Origin: Phenylobacterium aquaticum
GTDB taxonomy: Bacteria; Pseudomonadota; Alphaproteobacteria; Caulobacterales; Caulobacteraceae
Reading direction: 5' to 3'
Length of the DNA stretch: 64,000 nucleotides
Assembly (NCBI RefSeq): GCF_947378715.1
Contig: NZ_CANCLE010000004.1
Location: 1-64,000, forward strand
Shown: positions 34,788-44,228 of the stretch, piece by piece
Layout of the letters: the number at the start of each line of letters is the position of its first letter
Numbering within the stretch: position 1 is the stretch's first letter
The notes under the pieces: model-generated
What the model was told of the DNA's origin: nothing
Database searches by the model: none
The model's input: the letters and a program-made list of their open reading frames with translations, nothing else
Position numbers and translations under genes: made by a program

Positions 34788-35464
34788 CCGCGAACCAGAT
34801 TGGCGATGGCGCTCATCACCTCCTCGGGATGGGTGAACATGGCCAGGTGATGCAGGTCCTCGCGCAGGGTCGGGCGGCCGAGCGACCGGGCGTGGGCCGC
34901 CTCGTTCTCATAGGCCCGCGACAGGCGCAGATAACTCCAGGCGACATCGTCTGGCAGGTCGAGGTCAGGGGCGACCTCCTCCAGATAGGCGACGGGGGTG
35001 GGCTTGAGCTCGTCCTGGAACACGGCGCGGGCGGTGTCGTCGTCGATCATCCCGGCGATGGCGCCGGCCGGAAACCACTCCTCCCAGCGCGGGACCAGGC
35101 CGTCGACCACGGTGGCGCGCAGGGCGGTGGCGAAGTCATCGCCCGTGGTCTCGAACCAGCTGCGGCCCGGATGCGGCAGGATGGCGTCGGCATAGACCAC
35201 CTGTTCGATCACGCCTTCGCTGGCCGCGACGATGGAGGGGACCAGGCCGCCGGCCGAGGAATGCACCACCAGGGCGGCGGGCCCCTTGCCCTCGATCTGT
35301 CGGGCCACGCCCTTGCCGATGACCGGGTAATAGGGTTGCGGGATCAGGCTGAGGTCTGGAATGGCCGGCAACTGGATGTCGAAGCCGCGCTCCACCGCCT
35401 CGGCCGCGACCGCCAGCCAGGCGGAGGCGCCGATCAACGGGCTGTGCAGGAGGATCAGACGCAT
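34784..35464 (-). CDS. Alpha/beta fold hydrolase in the pepA-holC operon
   Basis: A 226-residue alpha/beta hydrolase lacking a signal peptide. The nucleophile elbow is Val-His-Ser-Ser-Ala-Gly-Gly (about 67-73), and the C-terminal His lies in Asp-Leu-His-His-Leu-Ala-Met-Phe, just before Thr-His-Pro-Glu-Glu. It lies 7 bases after pepA and overlaps holC by four. Insertion of a hydrolase between pepA and holC is not the standard arrangement. The substrate is unknown. Confidence 0.8.
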   Translation of the reverse strand: MRLILLHSPLIGASAWLAVAAEAVERGFDIQLPAIPDLSLIPQPYYPVIGKGVARQIEGKGPAALVVHSSAGGLVPSIVAASEGVIEQVVYADAILPHPGRSWFETTGDDFATALRATVVDGLVPRWEEWFPAGAIAGMIDDDTARAVFQDELKPTPVAYLEEVAPDLDLPDDVAWSYLRLSRAYENEAAHARSLGRPTLREDLHHLAMFTHPEEVMSAIANLVRG

Positions 35465-35471
35465 CTCGCCC

Positions 35472-36929
35472 CTATTCTTCGTAGTGCTCCGCCACCATCC
35501 GGTTGAGCAGTCGGACGCCGAATCCCGTGGCGCCGTCGGGAATCGTCGGCACGGTAGACGGTTTTTTCCAGGCGGCGCCAGCGATGTCGAGGTGCGCCCA
35601 CGGCACGCCGTTGACGAAACGCTGAATGAACATGGCCGCGGTGATTGAACCGCCGGCCCGGCCGCCGGTGTTCTTCACATCGGCGATCACGCTGTCGATG
35701 TTCTTGTCGTACTGGGCGGGCATGGGCATGCGCCACAAAGGCTCGTTCTCGGTCTTGGCCGAGGCCAGCAGATTGTCCGACAACTCGTCATTGTTCGAGA
35801 ACAGCCCGCCGATGTCGTCGCCGAGCGCAATGATGATCGCGCCCGTCAGGGTGGCCAGATCGACCATGAACTTCGGCTTGAAACGTTCCTGGCAGTACCA
35901 GATGGCGTCGGCGAGCACGAGGCGGCCCTCGGCGTCGGTGTTGATGATCTCAATGGTCTGGCCGGACATGGAGGTGACCACGTCGCCCGGACGCTGGGCG
36001 TTGCCGTCGGGCATGTTCTCGACGATGCCGAGGATGCCGACCGCGTTGACCTTGGCCTTGCGGGCCGCGAGCACATGCATCAGCCCGGCCACGGCGGCCG
36101 CGCCGCCCATGTCGGTCTTCATGTACTCCATGCCGTCGGCGGGCTTGATGCTGATGCCGCCGGTGTCGAAGCACACGCCCTTGCCGACGAAGGCGATAGG
36201 CTGGGCGTCCTTGTCCTTGGCGCCGTTCCAGCGGATCACCGCCAGTTGGCTTTCGCGTATCGAGCCCTGGCCTACGCCCAGCAGCGAACCCATGCCGAGC
36301 TTGAACATCTCCGGCTCGCCGAGGATCTCGACCTCGAGACCCAGGCGCTCAAGCTCCTTCACCCGGCGGGCGAACTCGACGGGATAGAGCACGTTCGGCG
36401 GCTCGGAGACCAGGTCGCGGGAGAAGCTGACGGCGTCGGCCAGAGCTGCGAGCGGCGCAAAGGCGGCCAGCGCCGCCTCGGGCGTCTCGGCGGTGATCTG
36501 GGCGGCGGTCAGGCTGGGCTTCTTCTCGGCCGGCTCCTTGGTGCGATACTTGTCGAACCGATAGGCGGCAAGCCGGACGCCCAAACCCGCGCGGGCGCTG
36601 AGCTCAGCGGAGGCGGCCGGCAGCTTGACACGCAGGGCGGTGAACCCCGTGGCCTTGACCGCGCCATAGGCGCCGGCGGCGGCGTTCTCGGCGGCCATCT
36701 CGTCGAAGGCCTCGGCCTTGCCGGCGCCGACCAGCAGCACGCGGCCGGGACCGCCAGCCGGGGCCAGCAGGTCCAGGGTCTGCCCCTTGGCGCCGGTGAA
36801 GCGGGAGGCGGCGATGGCGGCGGCATAGGCGCCGCCCTCGGCCTTGGCGGCCTCGCCCTCGAACACCACGATAGCCAGAACCGCCTTTTCAGGAAGCGGC
36901 GCGTCGGCCACGACGAACTCGATCTCCAT
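35472..36929 (-). CDS. pepA: Leucyl aminopeptidase PepA
   Basis: PepA is a cytoplasmic M17 metallopeptidase releasing N-terminal amino acids, binding two metal ions. The 485-residue protein has Gly-Lys-Gly-Val-Cys-Phe-Asp-Thr-Gly-Gly-Ile (metal lysine and Asp), Met-Lys-Thr-Asp-Met-Gly-Gly and the hallmark Asn-Thr-Asp-Ala-Glu-Gly-Arg-Leu. The ATG at 36929 is preferred over a GTG one codon upstream. It heads the operon to the I78 lipoprotein and is divergent from lptF with a 161-base gap between them. Confidence 0.97.
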   Translation of the reverse strand: MEIEFVVADAPLPEKAVLAIVVFEGEAAKAEGGAYAAAIAASRFTGAKGQTLDLLAPAGGPGRVLLVGAGKAEAFDEMAAENAAAGAYGAVKATGFTALRVKLPAASAELSARAGLGVRLAAYRFDKYRTKEPAEKKPSLTAAQITAETPEAALAAFAPLAALADAVSFSRDLVSEPPNVLYPVEFARRVKELERLGLEVEILGEPEMFKLGMGSLLGVGQGSIRESQLAVIRWNGAKDKDAQPIAFVGKGVCFDTGGISIKPADGMEYMKTDMGGAAAVAGLMHVLAARKAKVNAVGILGIVENMPDGNAQRPGDVVTSMSGQTIEIINTDAEGRLVLADAIWYCQERFKPKFMVDLATLTGAIIIALGDDIGGLFSNNDELSDNLLASAKTENEPLWRMPMPAQYDKNIDSVIADVKNTGGRAGGSITAAMFIQRFVNGVPWAHLDIAGAAWKKPSTVPTIPDGATGFGVRLLNRMVAEHYEE

Positions 36930-37090
36930 CACAATCTCTCAAAATCCTGGACCTGGCGCGACCCGCGCCCCACATAGGTCGCACCCAACACACCCGTTGC
37001 GGCGGTTGTGCGGCGCGGCGACGCATGGTTTAGAGCAGGTTCGCCTTCCGGGCGCGCCAAATTCTCGGCGAGATCCCTATTTTCTTCAGC

Positions 37091-38233
37091 ATGCGCCTGA
37101 TCGACCGCTACCTGCTGCGACAGCTTCTCGGCCCGACCGTGCTCGCCACGATCGCCCTGGCCGCTGTCGCCCTGCTGTCCACCAGTCTGTCGCAGCTGGA
37201 CATCATCGTCAGCCAGCGCCAGAGCGCCTTCGTGTTCCTGGAAGTGACGCTGCTGGCCATGCCGCAGCTGATCAATATGATCCTGCCCATCGCCCTGCTG
37301 GTCGCCGCCCTGGTGGCCCTGAACCGGCTGCATGTGGACCAGGAGATCGTGGTCTGTTTCGCCGGCGGCATGAGCCGCTGGCGGGTGATCGCGCCGGCCA
37401 TGTGGCTGGCGGCTGGGGTGACGGTTGTCGCCCTGGTGCTGAACCTGTGGGTCCAGCCGGCTGCGGCCCGGGCCAGCCGCGAGATCCTGTTTGAGGTCCG
37501 CACCGACCTGGCCGCCACCCTGGTGCGCGAGGGCGAGTTCACCGAGCCGGCTCCGAATCTGACCGTCTACGCCCAGACCATCGACACCGGCGGACTGATC
37601 CACAACCTGTTCATCCACCAGGCCAAGAGCGACGGCGGGGCCACCACCTACATCGCCGACGAGGGCCGCATGGCCAAGCGCGGCGGCAAGCCGGTGCTGC
37701 TGATGCATCGCGGCTCCAACCAGGAGTTCAGCAAGACCGGGGTGCTGAACTTCCTGTCCTTCGACGACTATGTGTTCGACCTGTCGCAGTTCCTGACCGG
37801 GGAAGAGCTGGTCCACTACAAGCCGTCCGACCGCTATCTGCATGAGCTGCTGTTCCCGGACATGACCCAGGACTGGGAGCAGAAGAACTATCGCAAGCTG
37901 CTGGCCGAGGGCCACTCGCGGCTGTCGACCCCGCTCTACAACATCACCTTCATGGCCTTCGCCCTGTGGGCGATCATCGGCGGCGGCTTCTCGCGCCTGG
38001 GCTATGGCCGGCGGATCGCCGGGATCGGGGCCGTGGCGGCGGCGGTGCGGATCCTGGGCTTCGTGATCCAGGCGGCCAGCGAGGACGCGGTCTGGATCAA
38101 TCTGTTGCAGTACGCCGTGCCGATCCTGGCGACGGGCTGGGCGCTGCACGGCATCTTCCGGCCGCAGGCGGCGCGGGTGATGCGTCCCCGCCGCGCCGCG
38201 CCGACGCCGCTGGCCCCTGCGGGCGCCGCATGA
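37091..38233 (+). CDS. lptF: LPS export permease LptF
   Basis: LptF is one of the two permeases of the LptB2FG complex that extracts LPS from the inner membrane. The 380-residue protein has the family layout: three N-terminal membrane helices (about 15-35, 55-78, 100-120), a periplasmic beta-jellyroll domain (about 130-265), then three C-terminal helices. The start Met-Arg-Leu-Ile-Asp-Arg-Tyr-Leu-Leu-Arg-Gln is characteristic. Its stop overlaps the lptG ATG by four bases (ATGA). Confidence 0.95.
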   Translation: MRLIDRYLLRQLLGPTVLATIALAAVALLSTSLSQLDIIVSQRQSAFVFLEVTLLAMPQLINMILPIALLVAALVALNRLHVDQEIVVCFAGGMSRWRVIAPAMWLAAGVTVVALVLNLWVQPAAARASREILFEVRTDLAATLVREGEFTEPAPNLTVYAQTIDTGGLIHNLFIHQAKSDGGATTYIADEGRMAKRGGKPVLLMHRGSNQEFSKTGVLNFLSFDDYVFDLSQFLTGEELVHYKPSDRYLHELLFPDMTQDWEQKNYRKLLAEGHSRLSTPLYNITFMAFALWAIIGGGFSRLGYGRRIAGIGAVAAAVRILGFVIQAASEDAVWINLLQYAVPILATGWALHGIFRPQAARVMRPRRAAPTPLAPAGAA

Positions 38234-39333
38234 CCTGGGTCAGCCGCCTGGACCGCTATGTGCTGTCGCGCAACTTCATCGGCGTGGCTGCGGCCCTGGC
38301 GGTGCTGTCGGCGGTGATCCTGCTGATCCAGTTCGTGGACCTGTCGCGCTCAGTGGGCGTGCGCGCCGACGTGACCGTCGCCCAGCTGTTCGGCCTGACC
38401 CTGCTGAAGGCGCCGGCCCTGATCCTGCTCCTGTTGCCCTTCGTGTTCCTGTTCGGGGGGATCAGCGCCTATGTCGGGCTGAACCGCCGCAGCGAACTGG
38501 TGGCCATGCGCGCCGCCGGCGTCTCGGCCTGGCGCTTCATCCTGCCCTCGGCGGTCGCCGCCTTCCTGGTCGGCCTGACCTCGGTGACCTTGCTCAATCC
38601 GGTCGCCTCCTCGCTGAGCGCTCAATTCGAGAGCGAGCGCGCCCGGCTGATGGAGAACTATCTGACCGACACGCCCAAGGACGTCTGGCTGCGCCAGGGC
38701 GACGATCGCAACCAGATCGTCATCCACGCCAAGGTCCGCGACACCATCGACGGCACCGTCCGGCTGCGGGGCGTGTCGCTGTTCGTCTATCAGAAGAGCA
38801 AGGACGGCGTGCCGCAGTTCAAGCGCCGGCTGGAGGCTGCGGAGGCGCGGTTGCTGCCCGGCTTCTGGCGGCTGACGGACGTCCAGGAGGCGACGGCGGG
38901 GGAAAGTTCGGTGCGATCTGATTCGCTCTCGATCCGCTCCAGCCTGGATTCGGAGTCTGCCGCCGAGCGATTCTCGTCCGCCGAGGCTGTGGCGTTCTGG
39001 CGCCTGCCGACCGCGATCCGGATCACCGAGCAGGCCGGGTTCTCGGCCAATCGTTACAAGTTGAGGTTCCAGCAGCTGTTGGCCACGCCGCTGCTGTTCT
39101 CGGCCATGTCGATCCTCGCAGCGGCGTTTTCCCTGCGTCTGGTGCGACTTGGCGGGCTTGGAGGCCTGGTTGGCGCCGGGGTGGCGATCGGATTCATCTT
39201 CTTCTTCTTCAACGAATTCTCCGGCGCCCTGGCCGGAGCAGACATCATTCCGCTGTTCGCCGCGGCCTGGGCCCCGCCCCTCGTCGCGCTGCTGTCGGGG
39301 CTGACGCTGCTCTGCTACACCGAAGACGGTTGA
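38230..39333 (+). CDS. lptG: LPS export permease LptG
   Basis: The partner of LptF in LPS export. From the ATG at 38230 the protein is 367 residues with six predicted membrane helices and a central periplasmic domain. The start Leu-Asp-Arg-Tyr-Val-Leu-Ser-Arg-Asn-Phe and the Glu-Leu-Val-Ala-Met-Arg-Ala-Ala-Gly-Val-Ser coupling-helix region (contacting LptB) are family features. The longer frame starting at 37966 lies inside lptF and is rejected. lptD follows after 61 bases. Confidence 0.95.
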   Translation: MTWVSRLDRYVLSRNFIGVAAALAVLSAVILLIQFVDLSRSVGVRADVTVAQLFGLTLLKAPALILLLLPFVFLFGGISAYVGLNRRSELVAMRAAGVSAWRFILPSAVAAFLVGLTSVTLLNPVASSLSAQFESERARLMENYLTDTPKDVWLRQGDDRNQIVIHAKVRDTIDGTVRLRGVSLFVYQKSKDGVPQFKRRLEAAEARLLPGFWRLTDVQEATAGESSVRSDSLSIRSSLDSESAAERFSSAEAVAFWRLPTAIRITEQAGFSANRYKLRFQQLLATPLLFSAMSILAAAFSLRLVRLGGLGGLVGAGVAIGFIFFFFNEFSGALAGADIIPLFAAAWAPPLVALLSGLTLLCYTEDG

Positions 39334-39394
39334 ATCGCTGGCGCACCTCGCTATCCATCCGCAACATCGGCCTCGAAAAGGATCCGTCACGTCC

Positions 39395-41707
39395 ATGAGT
39401 TCAGGCAGGCGAACAGCCTCAGCCAAGCGCGGCCTGCTCGCGGGCGTCGCCCTGCTGGTCCTGTCATGGACCGGTGCGGCCCAGGCGCAGGCGACATCCG
39501 GCCAGACGACGCACGCCAAGCCGGCGGCTGCGCCGGCCGGGGCCGTGTCCGTGGACGGCCTCAAGGATGGCGAACTCTATCTCGAAGCCGACCTCGTCAT
39601 CCGCAATGACAAGACCAAGATGACCACGGCCAAGGGCGAGGTCGAGGTGCGCTACGAGGCGCGCACCTTGCGCGCCGACGAGCTGGTCTATGACGAGGGC
39701 CGGGGCGTGATGACCGCCAAGGGCCATGTGCAGATCATCAATCCGGACGGCAGCGTCGAATTCGCCGACCAGATCGTGCTCGACGACGCCATGAAGGCCG
39801 GGGCGGCCGAAGGCTTCTCGGCCCGCATGCCTGGAAATATCAAGATGGCCGGGGCCAGCGCCGTGCGCCGCAACGGCCAGGTCAATGAGCTGAACCGGGC
39901 GATCTACACGCCCTGCGACATCTGCGCCAAGGACGGCTCGCCCAAGACCCCGACCTGGTCGATCCGCGCCGACAAGGTGGTGCAGGACCACGAGCATCAG
40001 CTGGTCTATTACCGCAACGCGGTGATCCAGATCTTCGGGGCCCCGGTGCTGTATCTGCCGGTGTTCTGGCACGCCGACCCGCAGGCGGTGCGCAAGTCGG
40101 GCTTCCTGGAGCCGCGCTTCGGGGCCTCGAACCGTCGGGGCCTGTCCTATGAGCAGCCCTATCTGCAGGTGCTGTCGGATTCTTCGGATCTGACCATAAG
40201 TCCCCAGATCAACACGAAAGTTAACCCGTTCATCAATGCGCATTATCGCAAGCGGTTCTATTCCGGGGCCCTGGATGCGCGGTTCGGCTACACCCACGAC
40301 TTCGACTATGACGGCAAGGGCCACGCCTTCGGCGACGACACCTCGCGCAGCTATCTGCTGGCGTCGGGCGCCTTCGCCCTGAACGACAAATGGCGCTGGG
40401 GCTTCACGGCTGAACGCGCCTCGGACGACCGGGTCTTCGACAAGTATGAGGTCGGCGGCGTCTATGTGGCGCGCGGCCCCTATGTGGCCGATGACCGCCG
40501 GCTGATCTCCCAGGTCTACGCGACACGCCAGGACGACAAGTCGTGGTTCTCGGCCGGCGCCTTCTCCATCCAGGGCCTGCGCCCAGGGGACAATGACCGG
40601 ACCTTCCCCCTGGTCGGTCCGCTGATCGAGGCGCGCTGGGAGCCCAATATCAATCTGCTGAACGGCCGGCTGCGCCTGCTGGGCTCCGCCGTGGCCCTCA
40701 CTCGGGACCAGTCGCCGAGCAACGCGGCCCTGCCCGGCCTCGACAGCCGCCGGGTGACCGGCGAGGCGGACTGGCGCTCCACCTACACCCTGGCCAGCGG
40801 CATCCGGATCTCGCCCTTCGCCGATCTGCGCGCCGACGGCTACAGCCTCGGCGACATGAGCGGCATGCCCAGCGCCTCCAAGACCCAGGGACGCGCCCTG
40901 GCCGTGGCCGGCGCCGACATCACCTGGCCCTTCATGCGTCGGTTCAAGACATCGACCGTAGTCATTGAACCTGTTGTTCAATTGGCGATTTCACCCAAGG
41001 CGACCCAGATCGTCGTCAGCCGCAGCTCCACGGGCGCTCCGGTCTATCTGGACGAGGATTCCCTCGCCTTCGAGTTCGACGAAACCAATCTGTTCCGGAC
41101 CAACAAGTTCCCAGGCTACGATCTCTATGAGGACGGGGCGCGGATGAACGTGGCCGGGCGGGCCTCGGTGTTCTGGGATGATGGGCGGCGCGCCAGCTTC
41201 CTGCTGGGCCGCAGCTTCCGCGACAGCCTCGACGATGTTTTCTCATCGACAAGCGGACTTAGGGGCAAATCCTCCGACTGGATCGTGGCGGCGGACGCCC
41301 AGCCGATGAAGGGGATTTCGTTCTTCACCCGCGCCCGGCTGGACGCCGACGACCTGTCGCTGCAGCGGGCCGAGGCGGGCGCCAACTTCTCCACCAAGCG
41401 CGCCACCGGCTATTTCCGCTATCTGCGCAACGTCGCCGACGCCAACGGCTCCAAGGTTGAGAACTTCGATGTCGGCGGTGAGCTCTATCTGTCCAAGCAC
41501 TGGGGCGTGACCGCCTATGGCAACCGCGATCTGGTGCAGGACGCCTGGGTCATCCGCGATGTCGGGGTGGTCTATCGCGACGAATGCACCCGCATCGACG
41601 TGATCTATCGGCGCGAGGACACAGTGGTCGGGCGGCTGGGTCCTTCTGAATCCATCGCCGTGCGCCTCACCCTCGCCACATTGGGCGGACCGATGTATGC
41701 CAACTAA
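39395..41707 (+). CDS. lptD: LPS-assembly outer-membrane protein LptD
   Basis: LptD forms the outer-membrane beta-barrel that inserts LPS with LptE. The 770-residue protein has a signal peptide ending near residue 32 (Ala-Ala-Gln-Ala-Gln), an N-terminal beta-jellyroll (OstA/LptA-like, about 55-210) with Tyr-Thr-Pro-Cys-Asp-Ile-Cys, and a long barrel domain ending in alternating aromatic strands. A late cysteine (Asp-Glu-Cys-Thr-Arg-Ile-Asp) matches the disulfide-forming region. Upstream lptF-lptG and downstream surA complete the envelope-assembly cluster. Confidence 0.96.
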   Translation: MSSGRRTASAKRGLLAGVALLVLSWTGAAQAQATSGQTTHAKPAAAPAGAVSVDGLKDGELYLEADLVIRNDKTKMTTAKGEVEVRYEARTLRADELVYDEGRGVMTAKGHVQIINPDGSVEFADQIVLDDAMKAGAAEGFSARMPGNIKMAGASAVRRNGQVNELNRAIYTPCDICAKDGSPKTPTWSIRADKVVQDHEHQLVYYRNAVIQIFGAPVLYLPVFWHADPQAVRKSGFLEPRFGASNRRGLSYEQPYLQVLSDSSDLTISPQINTKVNPFINAHYRKRFYSGALDARFGYTHDFDYDGKGHAFGDDTSRSYLLASGAFALNDKWRWGFTAERASDDRVFDKYEVGGVYVARGPYVADDRRLISQVYATRQDDKSWFSAGAFSIQGLRPGDNDRTFPLVGPLIEARWEPNINLLNGRLRLLGSAVALTRDQSPSNAALPGLDSRRVTGEADWRSTYTLASGIRISPFADLRADGYSLGDMSGMPSASKTQGRALAVAGADITWPFMRRFKTSTVVIEPVVQLAISPKATQIVVSRSSTGAPVYLDEDSLAFEFDETNLFRTNKFPGYDLYEDGARMNVAGRASVFWDDGRRASFLLGRSFRDSLDDVFSSTSGLRGKSSDWIVAADAQPMKGISFFTRARLDADDLSLQRAEAGANFSTKRATGYFRYLRNVADANGSKVENFDVGGELYLSKHWGVTAYGNRDLVQDAWVIRDVGVVYRDECTRIDVIYRREDTVVGRLGPSESIAVRLTLATLGGPMYAN

Positions 41708-41768
41708 AATCACCGGCCGGGACGCGAGTTCCGACCGCCAGACGTCGATCCAAGGAATGCACCACCCC

Positions 41769-43124
41769 ATGATGCGCGCGCGTAAAGTCACGGGCCTTCC
41801 GGCGCGCGGCGCTGTTCTCGTGGCCGCCCTGGCCCTCGCCAGCGCCCCCTACCTCGCCCAGGCCCAGACCCCGACCGATCCCGCCGCCAGCGAGGCGCCC
41901 GCTGACGCCGCCCCGCCGGTGCGTTCCGGCATGTCGGAATCCGTGGCGGCCGTGGTCAATGACGAGATCATCTCGACCTATGACCTGGCCCAGAGGATGC
42001 GCCTGGTCATCGCCACCTCCGGCGTCCAGCCGACCGAACAGAACCTGCCCCAGTTCCAGCGGGAGGCCCTGGTCGGCCTCGTCGACGAGCGCCTGCAGAT
42101 GCACGAGCTGCACCGCGTCGAGAAGGAACAGAAGATGAGCCTGATCGCCGACGATCAGGAGGTCGACGAAGAGATCGCGGCCATGGGCAAGGAAAACAAT
42201 CTCGGCTTCGAACAATTCAAGGCCCAGCTCGCGGCCCAGGGGATCGGCATCGACACCCTGCGCGCCCAGATCAGGGCCCAGACCAGCTGGTCGCGCTGGA
42301 TCCGCGGTCGCTACGGCTCGCGCCTGCGGATCGGCGAGGACCAGATCAAGGCCATGCAGGAGCGCATCTCCTCGGCCGCCGCCAAGCCGCAATATCAGAT
42401 CTCTGAAGTGTTCCTCGACGCCAACCGGGTCGGCGGCATGGAGGTCGCGGTGAACGGCGCCAATCAGCTGGTCACCCAGATGCAGCAGGGCGCGCCCTTC
42501 TCCGCCGTGGCCCGGCAGTTCTCCGCCTCGGCCACCGCCGCCAGCGGCGGCGATGTGGGCTGGATCTCCAGCGGGGAAATCGCGCCCGAGGTCGAGGCGG
42601 CCGTCGCGGAGATGCGTCCGGGCCAGCTGTCCAAGCCGATTCCGGTGCGCGACGGGGTCTACATCATCTATCTGCGCGACAAGCGCTCGGGCTCCGACGC
42701 CACGGTGGTCAATCTGAAGCAGGCCGCTGTCGCCCTGGCCGAGAACGCCCCGCAGGATCAGATCGACGCCGCCAGCGCCAAGCTGATGGCCCTGCGCGCC
42801 AAGGTCACCGGGTGCGGCGACCTGGAAGCCCAGGCCGCCAAGACGCCTGGCGTGGTGGCTGGCGATCTGGGCGAGGCCGAGATCAAGGACCTGGCGCCGT
42901 CGTTCCGTGACGCCGCCCAGAACCTGCAACCGGGCCAGGTCTCTCAGCCGATCCGCACGGCTGCGGGCCTGCACCTGTTGGCCGTCTGCGGCAAAAGGTC
43001 AGGTGGCCAGGAAGCCATGAGCCATGATCAGATTGAAAATCGGCTCTACGGACAGCAACTGAGCATGATCGCGCGGCGTTACATGCGTGACCTCAGGAAC
43101 TCCGCGACCGTTGAGACGCGCTGA
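41769..43124 (+). CDS. surA: Periplasmic chaperone/peptidyl-prolyl isomerase SurA
   Basis: SurA escorts outer-membrane proteins, including LptD, through the periplasm. From the ATG at 41769 the protein is 451 residues with a signal peptide (Ala-Gln-Ala near 31), an N-terminal chaperone domain with Val-Val-Asn-Asp-Glu-Ile-Ile-Ser-Thr-Tyr-Asp-Leu, and two parvulin domains: the first (about 207-305) with Gly-Gly-Asp-Val-Gly-Trp-Ile, the second more degenerate. Start choice is uncertain: an ATG at 41757 touches the AAGG site, so one at 41769 or 41772 has better spacing. Confidence 0.9.
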   Translation: MMRARKVTGLPARGAVLVAALALASAPYLAQAQTPTDPAASEAPADAAPPVRSGMSESVAAVVNDEIISTYDLAQRMRLVIATSGVQPTEQNLPQFQREALVGLVDERLQMHELHRVEKEQKMSLIADDQEVDEEIAAMGKENNLGFEQFKAQLAAQGIGIDTLRAQIRAQTSWSRWIRGRYGSRLRIGEDQIKAMQERISSAAAKPQYQISEVFLDANRVGGMEVAVNGANQLVTQMQQGAPFSAVARQFSASATAASGGDVGWISSGEIAPEVEAAVAEMRPGQLSKPIPVRDGVYIIYLRDKRSGSDATVVNLKQAAVALAENAPQDQIDAASAKLMALRAKVTGCGDLEAQAAKTPGVVAGDLGEAEIKDLAPSFRDAAQNLQPGQVSQPIRTAAGLHLLAVCGKRSGGQEAMSHDQIENRLYGQQLSMIARRYMRDLRNSATVETR

Positions 43125-43147
43125 TCCCAGCTTCGGATCAGGTTTTT
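43121..43147 (+). terminator. Intrinsic terminator after surA
   Basis: A perfect 7-bp stem (43121-43127 with 43135-43141, 7-base loop) is followed by a run of five T (43143-43147). The stem overlaps the surA stop codon, so it ends or attenuates the lpt-surA transcript before pdxA. Confidence 0.75.
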
Positions 43148-43220
43148 GGTTCTTGTGCCCTCCAATTCTTCGCAATTGAGCAGCGCCAGCTCGAGGGATT
43201 CGCTCGAGCCTAGAGGAACG

Positions 43221-44228
43221 GTGAAAAGCGGACCCCTTGCCCTGACCCTCGGCGATCCCGCGGGGATCGGGCCAGAGATCATCGTCAAGGCCTGGGCGCG
43301 TCTGCGCGAGGACGGGCCGCGTTTCCTGGTGGTGGGAGACTACCAGTCCCTGGCCTCGGCCTCGGCGGCCGGCGGCGGCGTCATCCAGCGCATCACGGGC
43401 CCGGACGACGCGGCCCGGGTGTTTCCAGACGCCGTGCCCGTGCTCGACATGCCGCTGAAGACTCCGGTGATCGCCGGCCAGCCCAGCGCCAGTGCGGCGC
43501 CCTCGGTGATCCAGTGGATCGAGACCGCCGTGGGCCTGGCGCTCTCCGGCGCGGTCTCCGGCCTGGTGACCGCCCCCATTTCCAAGGCGCCGCTCTATGA
43601 GGCGGGATTCAAGTTTCCGGGTCATACGGAATTCCTCGGGGAATTGACCCAGGCGGCGCGCTACGACGGCGCGCGCGGGCCAATCATGATGCTGGCCGCG
43701 CCCGGCCTTCGCACCACCCTGGTGACCGTCCATGAGCCGCTGTCGAGGGTCCCCGGGTTGTTGTCGGTGGAACTGATCGTCAATGCCGGACTGGTGACCG
43801 CCCAGGCCCTGCGACGGGACTTCGGCATCGCCGCGCCGCGGATCGCCGTGGCCGGACTGAACCCGCATGCGGGCGAAGGCGGCGGCCTGGGACGCGAGGA
43901 TGGCGACATCATCGAACCGGCGATCCGCGCTCTGCGCGACCTTGGCGTCAACGCCACGGGGCCCCATCCGGCCGACAGCCTGTTCCCCGCCGAAATGCGC
44001 GAACGCTATGACGCGGCGGTCTGCATGTATCACGATCAGGCGCTTATCCCTGTGAAAATGCTGGATATGTGGGGCGGTGTTAATGTGACCCTGGGCCTGC
44101 CGATCGTGCGCACCTCGCCCGATCACGGCACGGCCTTCGACATCGCCGGCCGTGGCCTGGCGCGCGCGGACAGCCTGATCGCGGCCCTGCTGATGGCCGA
44201 GGATATCGTCAACCGTCGGGCCGCATGA
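43221..44228 (+). CDS. pdxA: 4-hydroxythreonine-4-phosphate dehydrogenase PdxA
   Basis: PdxA oxidises 4-phosphohydroxy-L-threonine in pyridoxal phosphate synthesis. The start is a GTG at 43221 with an AGAGGA ribosome-binding site, giving 335 residues and placing the conserved Leu-Thr-Leu-Gly-Asp-Pro-Ala-Gly-Ile-Gly-Pro-Glu at positions 8-19. The upstream frame to 43146 contains only TTG or GTG candidates and low-conservation sequence. Metal-binding histidines are seen in Gly-His-Thr-Glu-Phe, Asn-Pro-His-Ala-Gly-Glu and Tyr-His-Asp-Gln-Ala. rsmA overlaps it by four bases. Confidence 0.93.
   Translation: MKSGPLALTLGDPAGIGPEIIVKAWARLREDGPRFLVVGDYQSLASASAAGGGVIQRITGPDDAARVFPDAVPVLDMPLKTPVIAGQPSASAAPSVIQWIETAVGLALSGAVSGLVTAPISKAPLYEAGFKFPGHTEFLGELTQAARYDGARGPIMMLAAPGLRTTLVTVHEPLSRVPGLLSVELIVNAGLVTAQALRRDFGIAAPRIAVAGLNPHAGEGGGLGREDGDIIEPAIRALRDLGVNATGPHPADSLFPAEMRERYDAAVCMYHDQALIPVKMLDMWGGVNVTLGLPIVRTSPDHGTAFDIAGRGLARADSLIAALLMAEDIVNRRAA

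Noticed and set aside
39464..40981. 505-residue minus-strand frame opposite lptD
   Set aside because: Shadow of LptD; composition is biased and there is no ribosome-binding site.
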